Positions 21,983-27,804 of a stretch of DNA of 27,804 nucleotides are shown one piece after another (position 1 is the first letter of the stretch; every line of letters begins with the position of its first letter). The notes under the pieces are model-generated. The model was not told the origin of the DNA and did not search any database. It saw only the letters and a list, made by a program, of their open reading frames with translations. The DNA lies in the NCBI GenBank assembly GCA_002362145.1, contig DETX01000100.1:20602-48405 (forward strand), written 5' to 3'. The stretch comes from Clostridiales bacterium UBA3277. Its GTDB lineage: Bacteria; Bacillota; Clostridia; Oscillospirales; Oscillospiraceae. A program made the translations under genes and the position numbers.

Positions 21983-24090
21983 AAAATACCACCATCCGCA
22001 GTGCCTGGGACACGGTAAATCCCACACCCGATCAGAAAAGGCGTATGCGCGCGGCCCTGGAATCCAAACTGGCTGCCTCCTCCCAGCCCCAAAAGCGGCA
22101 GGAAGAGGAACTGCCGGACATCCGGTTTCTGGACCTGACCCTTCCCCAGAGCCCCGCTGAGAAACCAGAGCCCCAAAAGCCCGCCCGGAAGGGAAAACGG
22201 CCTGCCCCCAGATACCAGTCGTCCCGGCCCACGAAAACCAACTGGGTGGGAACCATCGCGGCCACCGCCGCCCTGCTGGCCCTGGTCACGGCAGGGGGAC
22301 TGTTCCTGGGGATTACGAAGGGGAATATGGAAAACTCTCCCCACTATGCCACGCCCCCGGAGACGAATCCCACCACCCAGGCGCCCGGGGAACCGGAGCT
22401 GCCCGCCGCTTATCAGGCTGTGCTTCAGACCTATCGAAGCGCCATAGAAGAGGACTGGAACATGGAGCAGTGCAGCACGGCGCAGATCAGCCTCCTGGCA
22501 GCTTTCGTGGAAAGCCCGGAGAACTTGGGCTATGCGCTGCGGGACCTGGATGGAGATGGGTCAGAAGAGCTCCTGGTCACCGACGGCAGTGAGATATACA
22601 GTATGCACGCCCTGTTTCAGGATAGTACCGTGCTCTGGTTGTCCGGCATGGAGCGGATTCACTACTACCTGTGCGAGGATGGCCTCATTGCGGAGGTTGG
22701 CTCCAACAGTGCCGCAAGCACTGATTATACCTTCTACAGCTTTTCCAATAACACCCTGGATGTCATTACCAGGCTCAGCTATGACGCGAACAGCGACCCG
22801 GAAAATCCCTGGTTCCTGGGAGATTTGCGGACGCCCATCACCGAAGAGGAGGCCCAGAAAATCCTCGATTCCCCCCACGCCCACCAGGCCATTCCCTTCA
22901 TCCCCCTCCCGGAGGCGGAGAGAAATGAGGCGGACCCGGTGGATGAGGCCCTGCTGTCCCGCTATGCCGGACGGATCTCCGAGGCCCTGCGGGACGTTTC
23001 CTCCGAGGAAACCCAGAGCTACTGCCTCTTTGACCTGGAAGGGGACGGCACCCCGGAGCTGCTGCTGGGGGCGGGGGGGAGCCTGTACGCCATTTTGAAA
23101 GAGGAGGCGGAGGGAGAAATCCGCATCCTGGGCCCCTTCCCGAACAACAGTGAATTGTGCGAAAACGGGGTCGTCCACGCGGAATTGGCAGAGCTCGGCC
23201 GGATTCACCACTACTACCTGAGCGCCTATGATCCGGATACGGAGCAGGAGCATCTGGTCTACTACAGCAGCGACAGCCAGTGGGTGACCCAGGGAGAACG
23301 GGGCATCGAGTACAGGCTCACCCAGGAGGAAGCCCAGGAGCGGATGGACGCCTACCAAAGCGTCTCCCTCACCTGGACGCCCTTGGCGCAGTACCCGGTG
23401 GGCATCGCCCCCTGGCAGGGCACGACCCTGTTCGAGCAGGTGTTTGTTCCCATGGCCCTGTCCGATGGACAAAACCTGGACGAATTGTTTAAGACGTTGC
23501 TGGAAAGTGAGGGCATTGCCTGGAAGAACGGCGAAGGAATTCCCTATGCCGATGACCCGGAAAGTCCCTACGCTTATATTACGGAGATCCTTGACAGCAA
23601 TGGCGTTTCTGGCATGAAATATTCCCTTCCTACGGTCAAAGATTCCCTTCCCACAGAACCCATAAAGGAAGTGGAGGTGCGGTTCCAGCCCCAAATCGAA
23701 TACCGCACCCGGGTATACACCCTGGGAGAAGGCGTCCAGGCATCGGACGTAAAGGAGCTTCGGGACTTCCTGCTGTGCCAGGACGACACTCTGCCCCTGC
23801 GCCAGGCGGTGGAGGAATGGGTCTGGGGCTACACCAGCCAGGACACCTGGACCATGGAGAGCCTGGAATCCGCCAATTCCTCCCTGGAACGCGGTCTGCT
23901 GCCCTTTGATTTTCAGATGGTGGAAATCAGAGGCCTCCAGGAAGCGGATGACAGCGTTGCGGCCTACGGTTTTGCCATGGTTGTGGTCGTGGGATTTGCC
24001 GACGGTGAGGATTCCTACAGCTACCTGAACCTGGAAATGGTGCTGGAAAACGGCGACTGGAAGGTAAATAACTGTGGTATGGAAAAGTAA
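21979..24090 (+). CDS. Large single-span membrane protein, probable anti-sigma factor and surface sensor
   Basis: A 703-residue protein translationally coupled to the sigma gene. Residues 1-87 are cytoplasmic, basic and Pro-rich; they start with a helix (IRSAWDTVNPTPDQKRRMRAAL) that could hold the sigma factor. No HxxxCxxC zinc-binding anti-sigma motif is present. One membrane helix spans about 89-112. The outside part has two D-x-[DE]-G-D-G loops (starting D189 and D352) within strand-rich repeats of the VCBS/FG-GAP kind, and a C-terminal domain (about 570-703) ending in NGDWKVNN, like NTF2-type extracellular domains. The anti-sigma role is inferred from gene order and topology. It shares the calcium-loop style with the lipoprotein at 12413-13732, although I do not see overall identity. 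Confidence 0.75.
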   Translation: MKNTTIRSAWDTVNPTPDQKRRMRAALESKLAASSQPQKRQEEELPDIRFLDLTLPQSPAEKPEPQKPARKGKRPAPRYQSSRPTKTNWVGTIAATAALLALVTAGGLFLGITKGNMENSPHYATPPETNPTTQAPGEPELPAAYQAVLQTYRSAIEEDWNMEQCSTAQISLLAAFVESPENLGYALRDLDGDGSEELLVTDGSEIYSMHALFQDSTVLWLSGMERIHYYLCEDGLIAEVGSNSAASTDYTFYSFSNNTLDVITRLSYDANSDPENPWFLGDLRTPITEEEAQKILDSPHAHQAIPFIPLPEAERNEADPVDEALLSRYAGRISEALRDVSSEETQSYCLFDLEGDGTPELLLGAGGSLYAILKEEAEGEIRILGPFPNNSELCENGVVHAELAELGRIHHYYLSAYDPDTEQEHLVYYSSDSQWVTQGERGIEYRLTQEEAQERMDAYQSVSLTWTPLAQYPVGIAPWQGTTLFEQVFVPMALSDGQNLDELFKTLLESEGIAWKNGEGIPYADDPESPYAYITEILDSNGVSGMKYSLPTVKDSLPTEPIKEVEVRFQPQIEYRTRVYTLGEGVQASDVKELRDFLLCQDDTLPLRQAVEEWVWGYTSQDTWTMESLESANSSLERGLLPFDFQMVEIRGLQEADDSVAAYGFAMVVVVGFADGEDSYSYLNLEMVLENGDWKVNNCGMEK

Positions 24091-24097
24091 AGAAACC

Positions 24098-24128
24098 GGC
24101 TCCACGCCCAAAGCGTGGAGCCATTTTT
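24098..24128 (+). terminator. Rho-independent terminator after the sigma operon
   Basis: A perfect 10-bp stem (24098-24107 with 24113-24122) is followed by ATTTTT. Read in reverse it precedes a T-rich stretch, so it may also stop the convergent spoVAC transcript. Confidence 0.88.
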
Positions 24129-24157
24129 CAGCATGTGCGGATTTATTTGGTGCTTCC

Positions 24158-24595
24158 CTAGATGAATCCCCAGAGCCAGTAGATCAGCCCATAGACGCTG
24201 CTGGCGGCCAGACCGTACACGATCACAGGCCCGGCGATGGTGAACATCTTGGCCCCCACCCCCAGAATAAAGCCCTCGGTCTTGAACTCCACCGCCGGGG
24301 CGGCGATGGCGTTGGCAAAGCCGGTGATGGGCACCAGGGTCCCGGCCCCGGCGTGCTTGGCGATGTCGTCGTAGAGGCTCAGGCCGGTGAGCAGGGCGGA
24401 CAGGGCAACCAATGTCATGGATGCCGCCGTTCCCGCCGCCTCTTTGTCAAGTCCCAGCTTCCCGTAGCCGGTGATGCACAGCTGCCCCAGGACGCAGATG
24501 AGCCCGCCGATCCAGAAGGCGTTAAAGCAGTCCTTGCCCATGGGGGAATTGGGACTGAGCTCCTTGACCAGCTTTCCGTATTGTTTTTCCGTCAT
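24158..24595 (-). CDS. spoVAC: Stage V sporulation protein AC (SpoVA channel subunit)
   Basis: A membrane protein of 145 residues. SpoVA proteins form the channel for dipicolinic acid uptake into the forespore and release at germination; SpoVAC behaves as a mechanosensitive channel in Bacillus. The sequence matches the family along its length: an N-terminal amphipathic segment, AFWIGGLICVLGQL, then LSALLTGLSLYDDIAKHAGAGTLVPITGFANAI, the EFKTEGFILGVGAKMF block and a last hydrophobic span. GGAGGG (24602-24607) lies about seven bases ahead of the ATG at 24595; the frame is open further upstream but without conserved sequence. spoVAD and spoVAE do not follow, since the next gene is convergent. 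A forespore sigma promoter was not recognised. Confidence 0.9.
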   Translation of the reverse strand: MTEKQYGKLVKELSPNSPMGKDCFNAFWIGGLICVLGQLCITGYGKLGLDKEAAGTAASMTLVALSALLTGLSLYDDIAKHAGAGTLVPITGFANAIAAPAVEFKTEGFILGVGAKMFTIAGPVIVYGLAASSVYGLIYWLWGFI

Positions 24596-24849
24596 ACCGA
24601 TCCCTCCTGGATCTAGTCTGCCCAAAAAATCCGGCGCTACCCGTATTTTTCGTCCCTCCGAAAATGAAACCCGGTCCGCATTCCGCCCCGCCTCTGCCGG
24701 AAAACCGGACATCTTTTCTGCAAGCAAAACTGGTCCCATTCTTAAGAAAACATCCGCTTTTAGCGAATTTCGCCGTCTGGATGATTGCGTAATGCTGTAA
24801 CTTTTTCCATCGGTATTTGTAAAAAGCTCCGTAACTTTGCGAAAAAATG

Positions 24850-24878
24850 TTGCAAATGGAATTTGGGTCTGGTATACT
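24850..24878 (+). promoter_or_regulatory. Sigma-A promoter for the Na/Pi transporter
   Basis: -35 TTGCAA (24850-24855), 17-bp spacer, -10 TATACT (24873-24878), extended by TGG. About 70 nt of leader precede the GTG start. Confidence 0.8.
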
Positions 24879-24896
24879 GTAAAGGTAATGTAAAGG
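24878..24896 (+). repeat. 11-bp-spaced direct repeat at the transporter transcription start
   Basis: TGTAAAGG occurs exactly twice, at 24878-24885 and 24889-24896, 11 bases apart. Related words TGTAAC (24796) and TGTAAA (24818) lie upstream, 22 bases apart. One-turn spacing and the TTTACA-like complement recall PhoP/PhoB boxes; this is suggestive only. Confidence 0.4.
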
Positions 24897-24948
24897 GAAA
24901 AGATCAAAATGCTGTGTGACGGCGACACTGAAAACGGGAGGATTGCTT

Positions 24949-26565
24949 GTGAGCGCATCCAATATTATCTCTCTCCTAGGCGGCCTGGGAGCGTTCCTGT
25001 TTGGCATGAAGTACATGGGAGACGGCCTGGAAATGGCGGCCGGTTCCCGAATGAAGGATTTGCTGGAGAAGCTGACCCGGAATAAATTCCTGGGTTTCCT
25101 GCTCGGTATGCTGGTAACGGTGGTCATTCAGTCCTCCTCAGCCACCACGGTGATGGTCATGGGCTTTATCAACGCCGGAATTATGGACCTGTTTCAGGCC
25201 ACGGGCGTGATTTTCGGCGCCAACATCGGTACCACCATCACCAGCGTCCTGATCGCCCTGGATGCCTCCGGCATTGCGCCGTTCTGCATTTTCATCGGCG
25301 CGGCGCTGATGCTCTACGGACCGAAGCGCCAGGCAAGACACTGGGGTCAGGTCGTTCTGGGCTTTGGCCTGCTGTTCCAGGGCCTGCATACCATGAGCGG
25401 GGCCATGGAGCCCCTGAAGGACGTTGCCTGGTTCCAGAACTTCATTCTCCACGCCACCAATCCCGTCCTGGGACTTCTGGTGGGCGCCGCCCTCTGCGCT
25501 GTGATCCAGAGCTCTTCGGCCGCCGTCGGTATTGTCCAGGCCCTGGCCATGCAGGGGATGATGCCGTTGAATTTTGCCTCCTTCCTGGTCTGCGGCATTA
25601 ACATCGGCTCTGCCATGCCCACGATTCTGGCCTCCATGAAGGCGAGAAACAACGCTAAGCGGGCCTCCATGATCTATCTGATCAACAACGTGGTCGGCGC
25701 GATCATCATGGTTCCGGTGACGCTGCTGCTTCCCTATACGGACTGGGTGGCCGCCGCCATCCCGGACCCTGCCTTCCAGGTGTCCATGATCCATATTATC
25801 TTTAAGGTGATCAGCGCCGCAGTCCTGCTGCCCATGACCAATTGGGTGGTCAAGCTCACCTATCATATCATTCCCAAGCAGGTCCACGAGGATGCCTGCC
25901 GTCTGGAATTCATCGATGTGAACCTGGTGGCCTCTCCCAGCGTCACCATGCTTCAGATCCGCAACGAGGTGGGCCGGATGGCCGATCTGGTCTCGGAAAA
26001 TATCACTATGGCCCACGAGGACGTGGTTTCCGGCAAGCCTGCCCACGAGAAGCAGATTGTCCAGAATGAGACGGTCATCGACTATCTGGCCGATGCCATC
26101 AGCGCCTTCTTGGTAAAGCTCAACATCCAGGAGATGTCCACCAAGGATTCCAAATATGTCAACCGGGTTTACCAGGCCCTCAACGACCTGGAGCGGATTG
26201 GCGACTATGCCGAAATCATGCTCCATCTGGTGCAAAAGGGGTTGGACGAGGGAATCGGCTACTCCGCGGACGCCCAGAAGGAGCTGGCGGATATCTATGA
26301 GGACGCCGTCACCCTGTACCAGCGGGCGGTGAAGGGCTTCTACGACCAGGATATGTCTCTGGACGAGCTGAAGCGCCTGGCCCGGCTCCAGCGGGAGATC
26401 CGGAAGCAGACCAACCAGTCCCAGCAGAACCACATGGAGCGGATGCGCCAGGGCGGCTGCTCCTCCGATGCCGGCATCCTCTTTGGGGAGATGCTCAACT
26501 GCCTGAGCCGTATTGGCGGCCACTCCATCAACATTGCCGAGGTTTCCGGCCCCCAGAACCCTTGA
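24949..26565 (+). CDS. Na/phosphate cotransporter family protein with C-terminal PhoU domain
   Basis: A membrane protein of 538 residues. The N-terminal NptA/YjbB-like half has two inverted repeats, each with the QSSSA signature (TVVIQSSSATTVMVMG and CAVIQSSSAAVGIVQA) and partner GxNIG motifs (FGANIGTTITSV, CGINIGSAMPT). About eight to nine hydrophobic segments are visible. The C-terminal half (about 345-525) is a PhoU-like helical domain (NLVASPSVTMLQIRNEV... and NDLERIGDYAEI). The family moves phosphate with sodium, and some members act mainly in export. GTG at 24949 is taken as the start because GGGAGG (24936-24941) is seven bases ahead; a GTG at 24916 lacks such a site. It is monocistronic, with promoter 24850-24878 and terminator 26582-26615. 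Confidence 0.92.
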   Translation: MSASNIISLLGGLGAFLFGMKYMGDGLEMAAGSRMKDLLEKLTRNKFLGFLLGMLVTVVIQSSSATTVMVMGFINAGIMDLFQATGVIFGANIGTTITSVLIALDASGIAPFCIFIGAALMLYGPKRQARHWGQVVLGFGLLFQGLHTMSGAMEPLKDVAWFQNFILHATNPVLGLLVGAALCAVIQSSSAAVGIVQALAMQGMMPLNFASFLVCGINIGSAMPTILASMKARNNAKRASMIYLINNVVGAIIMVPVTLLLPYTDWVAAAIPDPAFQVSMIHIIFKVISAAVLLPMTNWVVKLTYHIIPKQVHEDACRLEFIDVNLVASPSVTMLQIRNEVGRMADLVSENITMAHEDVVSGKPAHEKQIVQNETVIDYLADAISAFLVKLNIQEMSTKDSKYVNRVYQALNDLERIGDYAEIMLHLVQKGLDEGIGYSADAQKELADIYEDAVTLYQRAVKGFYDQDMSLDELKRLARLQREIRKQTNQSQQNHMERMRQGGCSSDAGILFGEMLNCLSRIGGHSINIAEVSGPQNP

Positions 26566-26581
26566 TAGAGAAAGCTGAGAA

Positions 26582-26615
26582 GTCAAAACCACCGGCTTTT
26601 GCCGGTGGTTTTGAC
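26582..26615 (+). terminator. Bidirectional terminator hairpin
   Basis: A perfect 15-bp stem (26582-26596 with 26601-26615) and TTTT loop. An A-run on the left arm and T-run on the right suit both strands. Confidence 0.8.
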
Positions 26616-26626
26616 GGGATGAATAA

Positions 26627-26652
26627 GCGCACAGCCAAATCCGGCTGTGCGC
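26627..26652 (-). terminator. Terminator hairpin of the small reverse-strand gene
   Basis: A perfect 10-bp stem (26627-26636 with 26643-26652), extendable by AA/TT, with a 6-nt loop. It lies 20 bases beyond the stop of the 78-residue gene. On the reverse strand TTATTC follows. Confidence 0.65.
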
Positions 26653-26672
26653 TTGTATGCGTTTTGGAAGCG

Positions 26673-26909
26673 TTACTGCTCCTCGGGACACTTTTTCTCA
26701 AAGACGATCCGGAAGATTTTTGCCATCAGAGGCACATAGGTCACCGCAAAGAGAATCCCGGCGGTGATCATCGCGGGCTTTTTGCCCTTCTTCGGAAGGG
26801 AGACCCCGATCAAAACGCCGATGGAGGCCAGGCAGAATTTGAGCATGGCCAGGGTTTTCCAGTCGCTTTGCTGAATATAGGCATCCGCGTATCCGAACAG
26901 CTTTTTCAT
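26673..26909 (-). CDS. 78-residue two-span membrane protein
   Basis: A small membrane protein with a GGGAGGG ribosome site (26916-26922) about seven bases from the ATG, a good promoter at 26935-26963 and its own terminator. It begins with an amphipathic stretch (MKKLFGYADAYIQQSDWKTL), then a helix at about 22-40, a Lys-rich turn (PKKGKKP) and a second helix at about 47-68, ending EKKCPEEQ. It resembles small clostridial proteins that I recall being labelled 'permease of phosphate ABC transporter', but nothing here shows a transport function and that label looks unreliable. It is convergent with the phosphate transporter, not co-transcribed. Function unknown. Confidence 0.72.
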   Translation of the reverse strand: MKKLFGYADAYIQQSDWKTLAMLKFCLASIGVLIGVSLPKKGKKPAMITAGILFAVTYVPLMAKIFRIVFEKKCPEEQ

Positions 26910-26934
26910 AGTGAGCCCTCCCGGTTTTTCTTTT

Positions 26935-26963
26935 ATGATACAGACAATTCCCCGGAAAATCAA
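26935..26963 (-). promoter_or_regulatory. Sigma-A promoter for the 78-residue gene
   Basis: Reverse strand: -35 TTGATT (26958-26963), 17-bp spacer, -10 TATCAT (26935-26940). Confidence 0.65.
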
Positions 26964-26994
26964 GCCTTTCTTTGAATTCACGCGGCAAAAAGAC

Positions 26995-27023
26995 TTGCAA
27001 GGAAGCGGCGTATCTGCTAAACT
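26995..27023 (+). promoter_or_regulatory. Sigma-A promoter for rsmE
   Basis: -35 TTGCAA (26995-27000), 17-bp spacer, -10 TAAACT (27018-27023) extended by TGC. It is back-to-back with the promoter at 26935-26963. Confidence 0.72.
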
Positions 27024-27050
27024 ATACGAAAAAAGACGGAGGAAGGGACT

Positions 27051-27767
27051 ATGGCGCGTTTTTTTGTATCATCCCGGGAGCTGGAAGCGGAGCAGATTTT
27101 TCTCACGGGGGAGAATGCCCAGCATATGAAGGTGCTCCGCCTGAAGCCCGGCGAGGAGGTCCTCCTGTGCGACGGCGCGGGCAGGGAAGCCCGGTGCGTC
27201 CTGGAAGGGGAGGGCCTGCGGGTCCTGGAGCGCCGGGCCAGCGCTGCCGAGGCGGCGGTGGCGGTCAGCGTCTACCTGGCCTTTCCCAAAGCGGATAAGC
27301 TGGAACACGTGATCCAAAAGGCCACGGAGCTGGGGGCGGTGGAGATCGTGGCCTTTCCCACGTCCCGGTGTGTGTCCCGGCCCGACGAGAAAAGCCTGCA
27401 GAAGAAGCTGGACCGCTGGCAGAAGATTGCCCTCTCCGCTGCCGGCCAGTCCGGCCGGGGGGTTATCCCCAAGGTGCTGGTTCTGGGCAGCTACGCGGAG
27501 GCCCTCCGCCGGGCGGCCCAGGCGGACCTGGGGCTGCTCTTTTACGAAAACGAGCATGCCGTGACGCTGAAAATGGCCCTGTCGGAGAAGCCCTATCGGA
27601 GTGTTGCGCTGCTCACCGGGCCGGAGGGGGGCCTCAGTGAAGAGGAGGTGGCCCAGGCCCGGGAGGCGGGGCTGACGGTCTGCACCCTGGGCCGGAGAAT
27701 CCTGCGCTGCGAGACAGCGCCCCTGTGCGCCCTTTCCGCGGTGATGTACGACGCGGGAGAATTTTGA
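27051..27767 (+). CDS. rsmE: 16S rRNA (uracil-1498-N3)-methyltransferase
   Basis: A SPOUT-class SAM enzyme of 238 residues that methylates U1498 of 16S rRNA in the decoding centre. The N-terminal PUA-like part has MARFFVS and HMKVLRLKPGEEVLLCDG. The knotted catalytic part shows KADKLEHVIQKATELG, then the SRCV and RWQKIALSAAGQSGR blocks, LLTGPEGGLSEEEV and LGRRILRCETAPL, the SAM-binding trefoil-knot loops. GGAGG (27038-27042) is eight bases from the ATG. Length and motifs are complete. Confidence 0.95.
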   Translation: MARFFVSSRELEAEQIFLTGENAQHMKVLRLKPGEEVLLCDGAGREARCVLEGEGLRVLERRASAAEAAVAVSVYLAFPKADKLEHVIQKATELGAVEIVAFPTSRCVSRPDEKSLQKKLDRWQKIALSAAGQSGRGVIPKVLVLGSYAEALRRAAQADLGLLFYENEHAVTLKMALSEKPYRSVALLTGPEGGLSEEEVAQAREAGLTVCTLGRRILRCETAPLCALSAVMYDAGEF

Positions 27768-27804
27768 TATGGAAATTTCCCCGCAAGCGGCATCTTAAGC
27801 CGCT
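27768..27804. other. Window edge after rsmE
   Basis: An ATG at 27769 opens a nine-codon frame without a ribosome site. GCGGC (27787-27791) and GCCGC (27799-27803) could form a terminator stem whose tail is cut off by the window edge. Nothing else is visible. Confidence 0.35.

Larger units (their letters stand above)
24596..24948. other. Divergent intergenic region between spoVAC and the Na/Pi transporter
   Basis: A 353-base gap with no gene I can support. It holds the spoVAC ribosome site (24602-24608), a small CCGG..CCGG palindrome near 24698-24709, a lower-GC stretch (24780-24900), the transporter promoter (24850-24878) and repeated TGTAA words. Open frames crossing it on both strands lack ribosome sites and recognisable sequence. 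Confidence 0.6.

Noticed and set aside
22561..24111. 516-codon reverse frame over the putative anti-sigma
   Set aside because: Antisense shadow; would have to read through the terminator at 24098-24122 and lacks a ribosome site.
24601..24720. Forespore sigma (SigF/SigG) promoter for spoVAC
   Set aside because: CATTTTC and GGAATG words occur but with only 12 bases between them; no pair has acceptable sequence and spacing.
24596..24958. 120-codon upstream extension of spoVAC
   Set aside because: SpoVAC family length ends at the ATG at 24595, which has a strong ribosome site; the extension crosses the opposing promoter.
25138..26691. 517-codon reverse frame over the Na/Pi transporter
   Set aside because: Shadow of the transporter; overlaps two terminator hairpins.

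Overview
The window suggests a G+C-rich, endospore-forming clostridial Firmicute, most likely of the Oscillospiraceae type. The evidence is a GC-rich coding style with strong AGGAGG ribosome sites, a SpoVA protein, WhiA, YqhQ-type DUF1385, LytR-CpsA-Psr (LCP) proteins, and a ClpC-like ATPase. The family-level placement is inference from gene content and style; no rRNA is present. I see no tRNA, rRNA, insertion sequence, phage gene or CRISPR array. It looks like chromosomal backbone with a patchy accessory section at 1.4-6.9 kb.

Layout. (1) 1-1397: 3' part of a ClpC-type unfoldase, ending at a terminator pair. (2) 1483-6889: short, individually promoted genes. These are an LCP ligase, a protein that looks like the front of an LCP protein with no catalytic domain, a four-cluster polyferredoxin, a Thr-rich lipoprotein, a PyrF-fold protein that has lost its catalytic residues, a 61-residue membrane protein and a second LCP ligase. 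(3) 7060-12357: murB-whiA-dnaE from one strong promoter. (4) 12413-21372: nine tightly packed genes, namely lipoprotein, OmpR-type regulator, histidine kinase, DUF1385 protein, prmC, recA, recX, rimO and pgsA, closed by a terminator. (5) 21491-24090: an ECF-like sigma factor translationally coupled to a large single-span membrane protein, probably its anti-sigma/sensor. (6) 24158-27767: spoVAC (reverse), a Na/Pi-cotransporter-PhoU protein, a small two-span membrane protein (reverse) and rsmE.

Functional themes. Envelope assembly and sensing dominate: LCP ligases, MurB, PgsA, a two-component system with its own lipoprotein, and an ECF sigma pair. The two signalling loci both encode an extracytoplasmic protein carrying D-x-[DNE]-x-[DN]-G calcium-loop-like repeats, which hints at a shared sensory architecture. 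Housekeeping information genes (dnaE, recA/recX, prmC, rimO, rsmE) fill the rest. Ten sigma-A-like promoters can be read; seven have an extended TGn -10. The sigma gene has a separate ECF-like promoter.

The best candidates for something undescribed are the PyrF-fold pseudoenzyme (4292-5164), the calcium-loop sensor proteins tied to two different signalling systems, and the LCP-head protein beside a full LCP gene.
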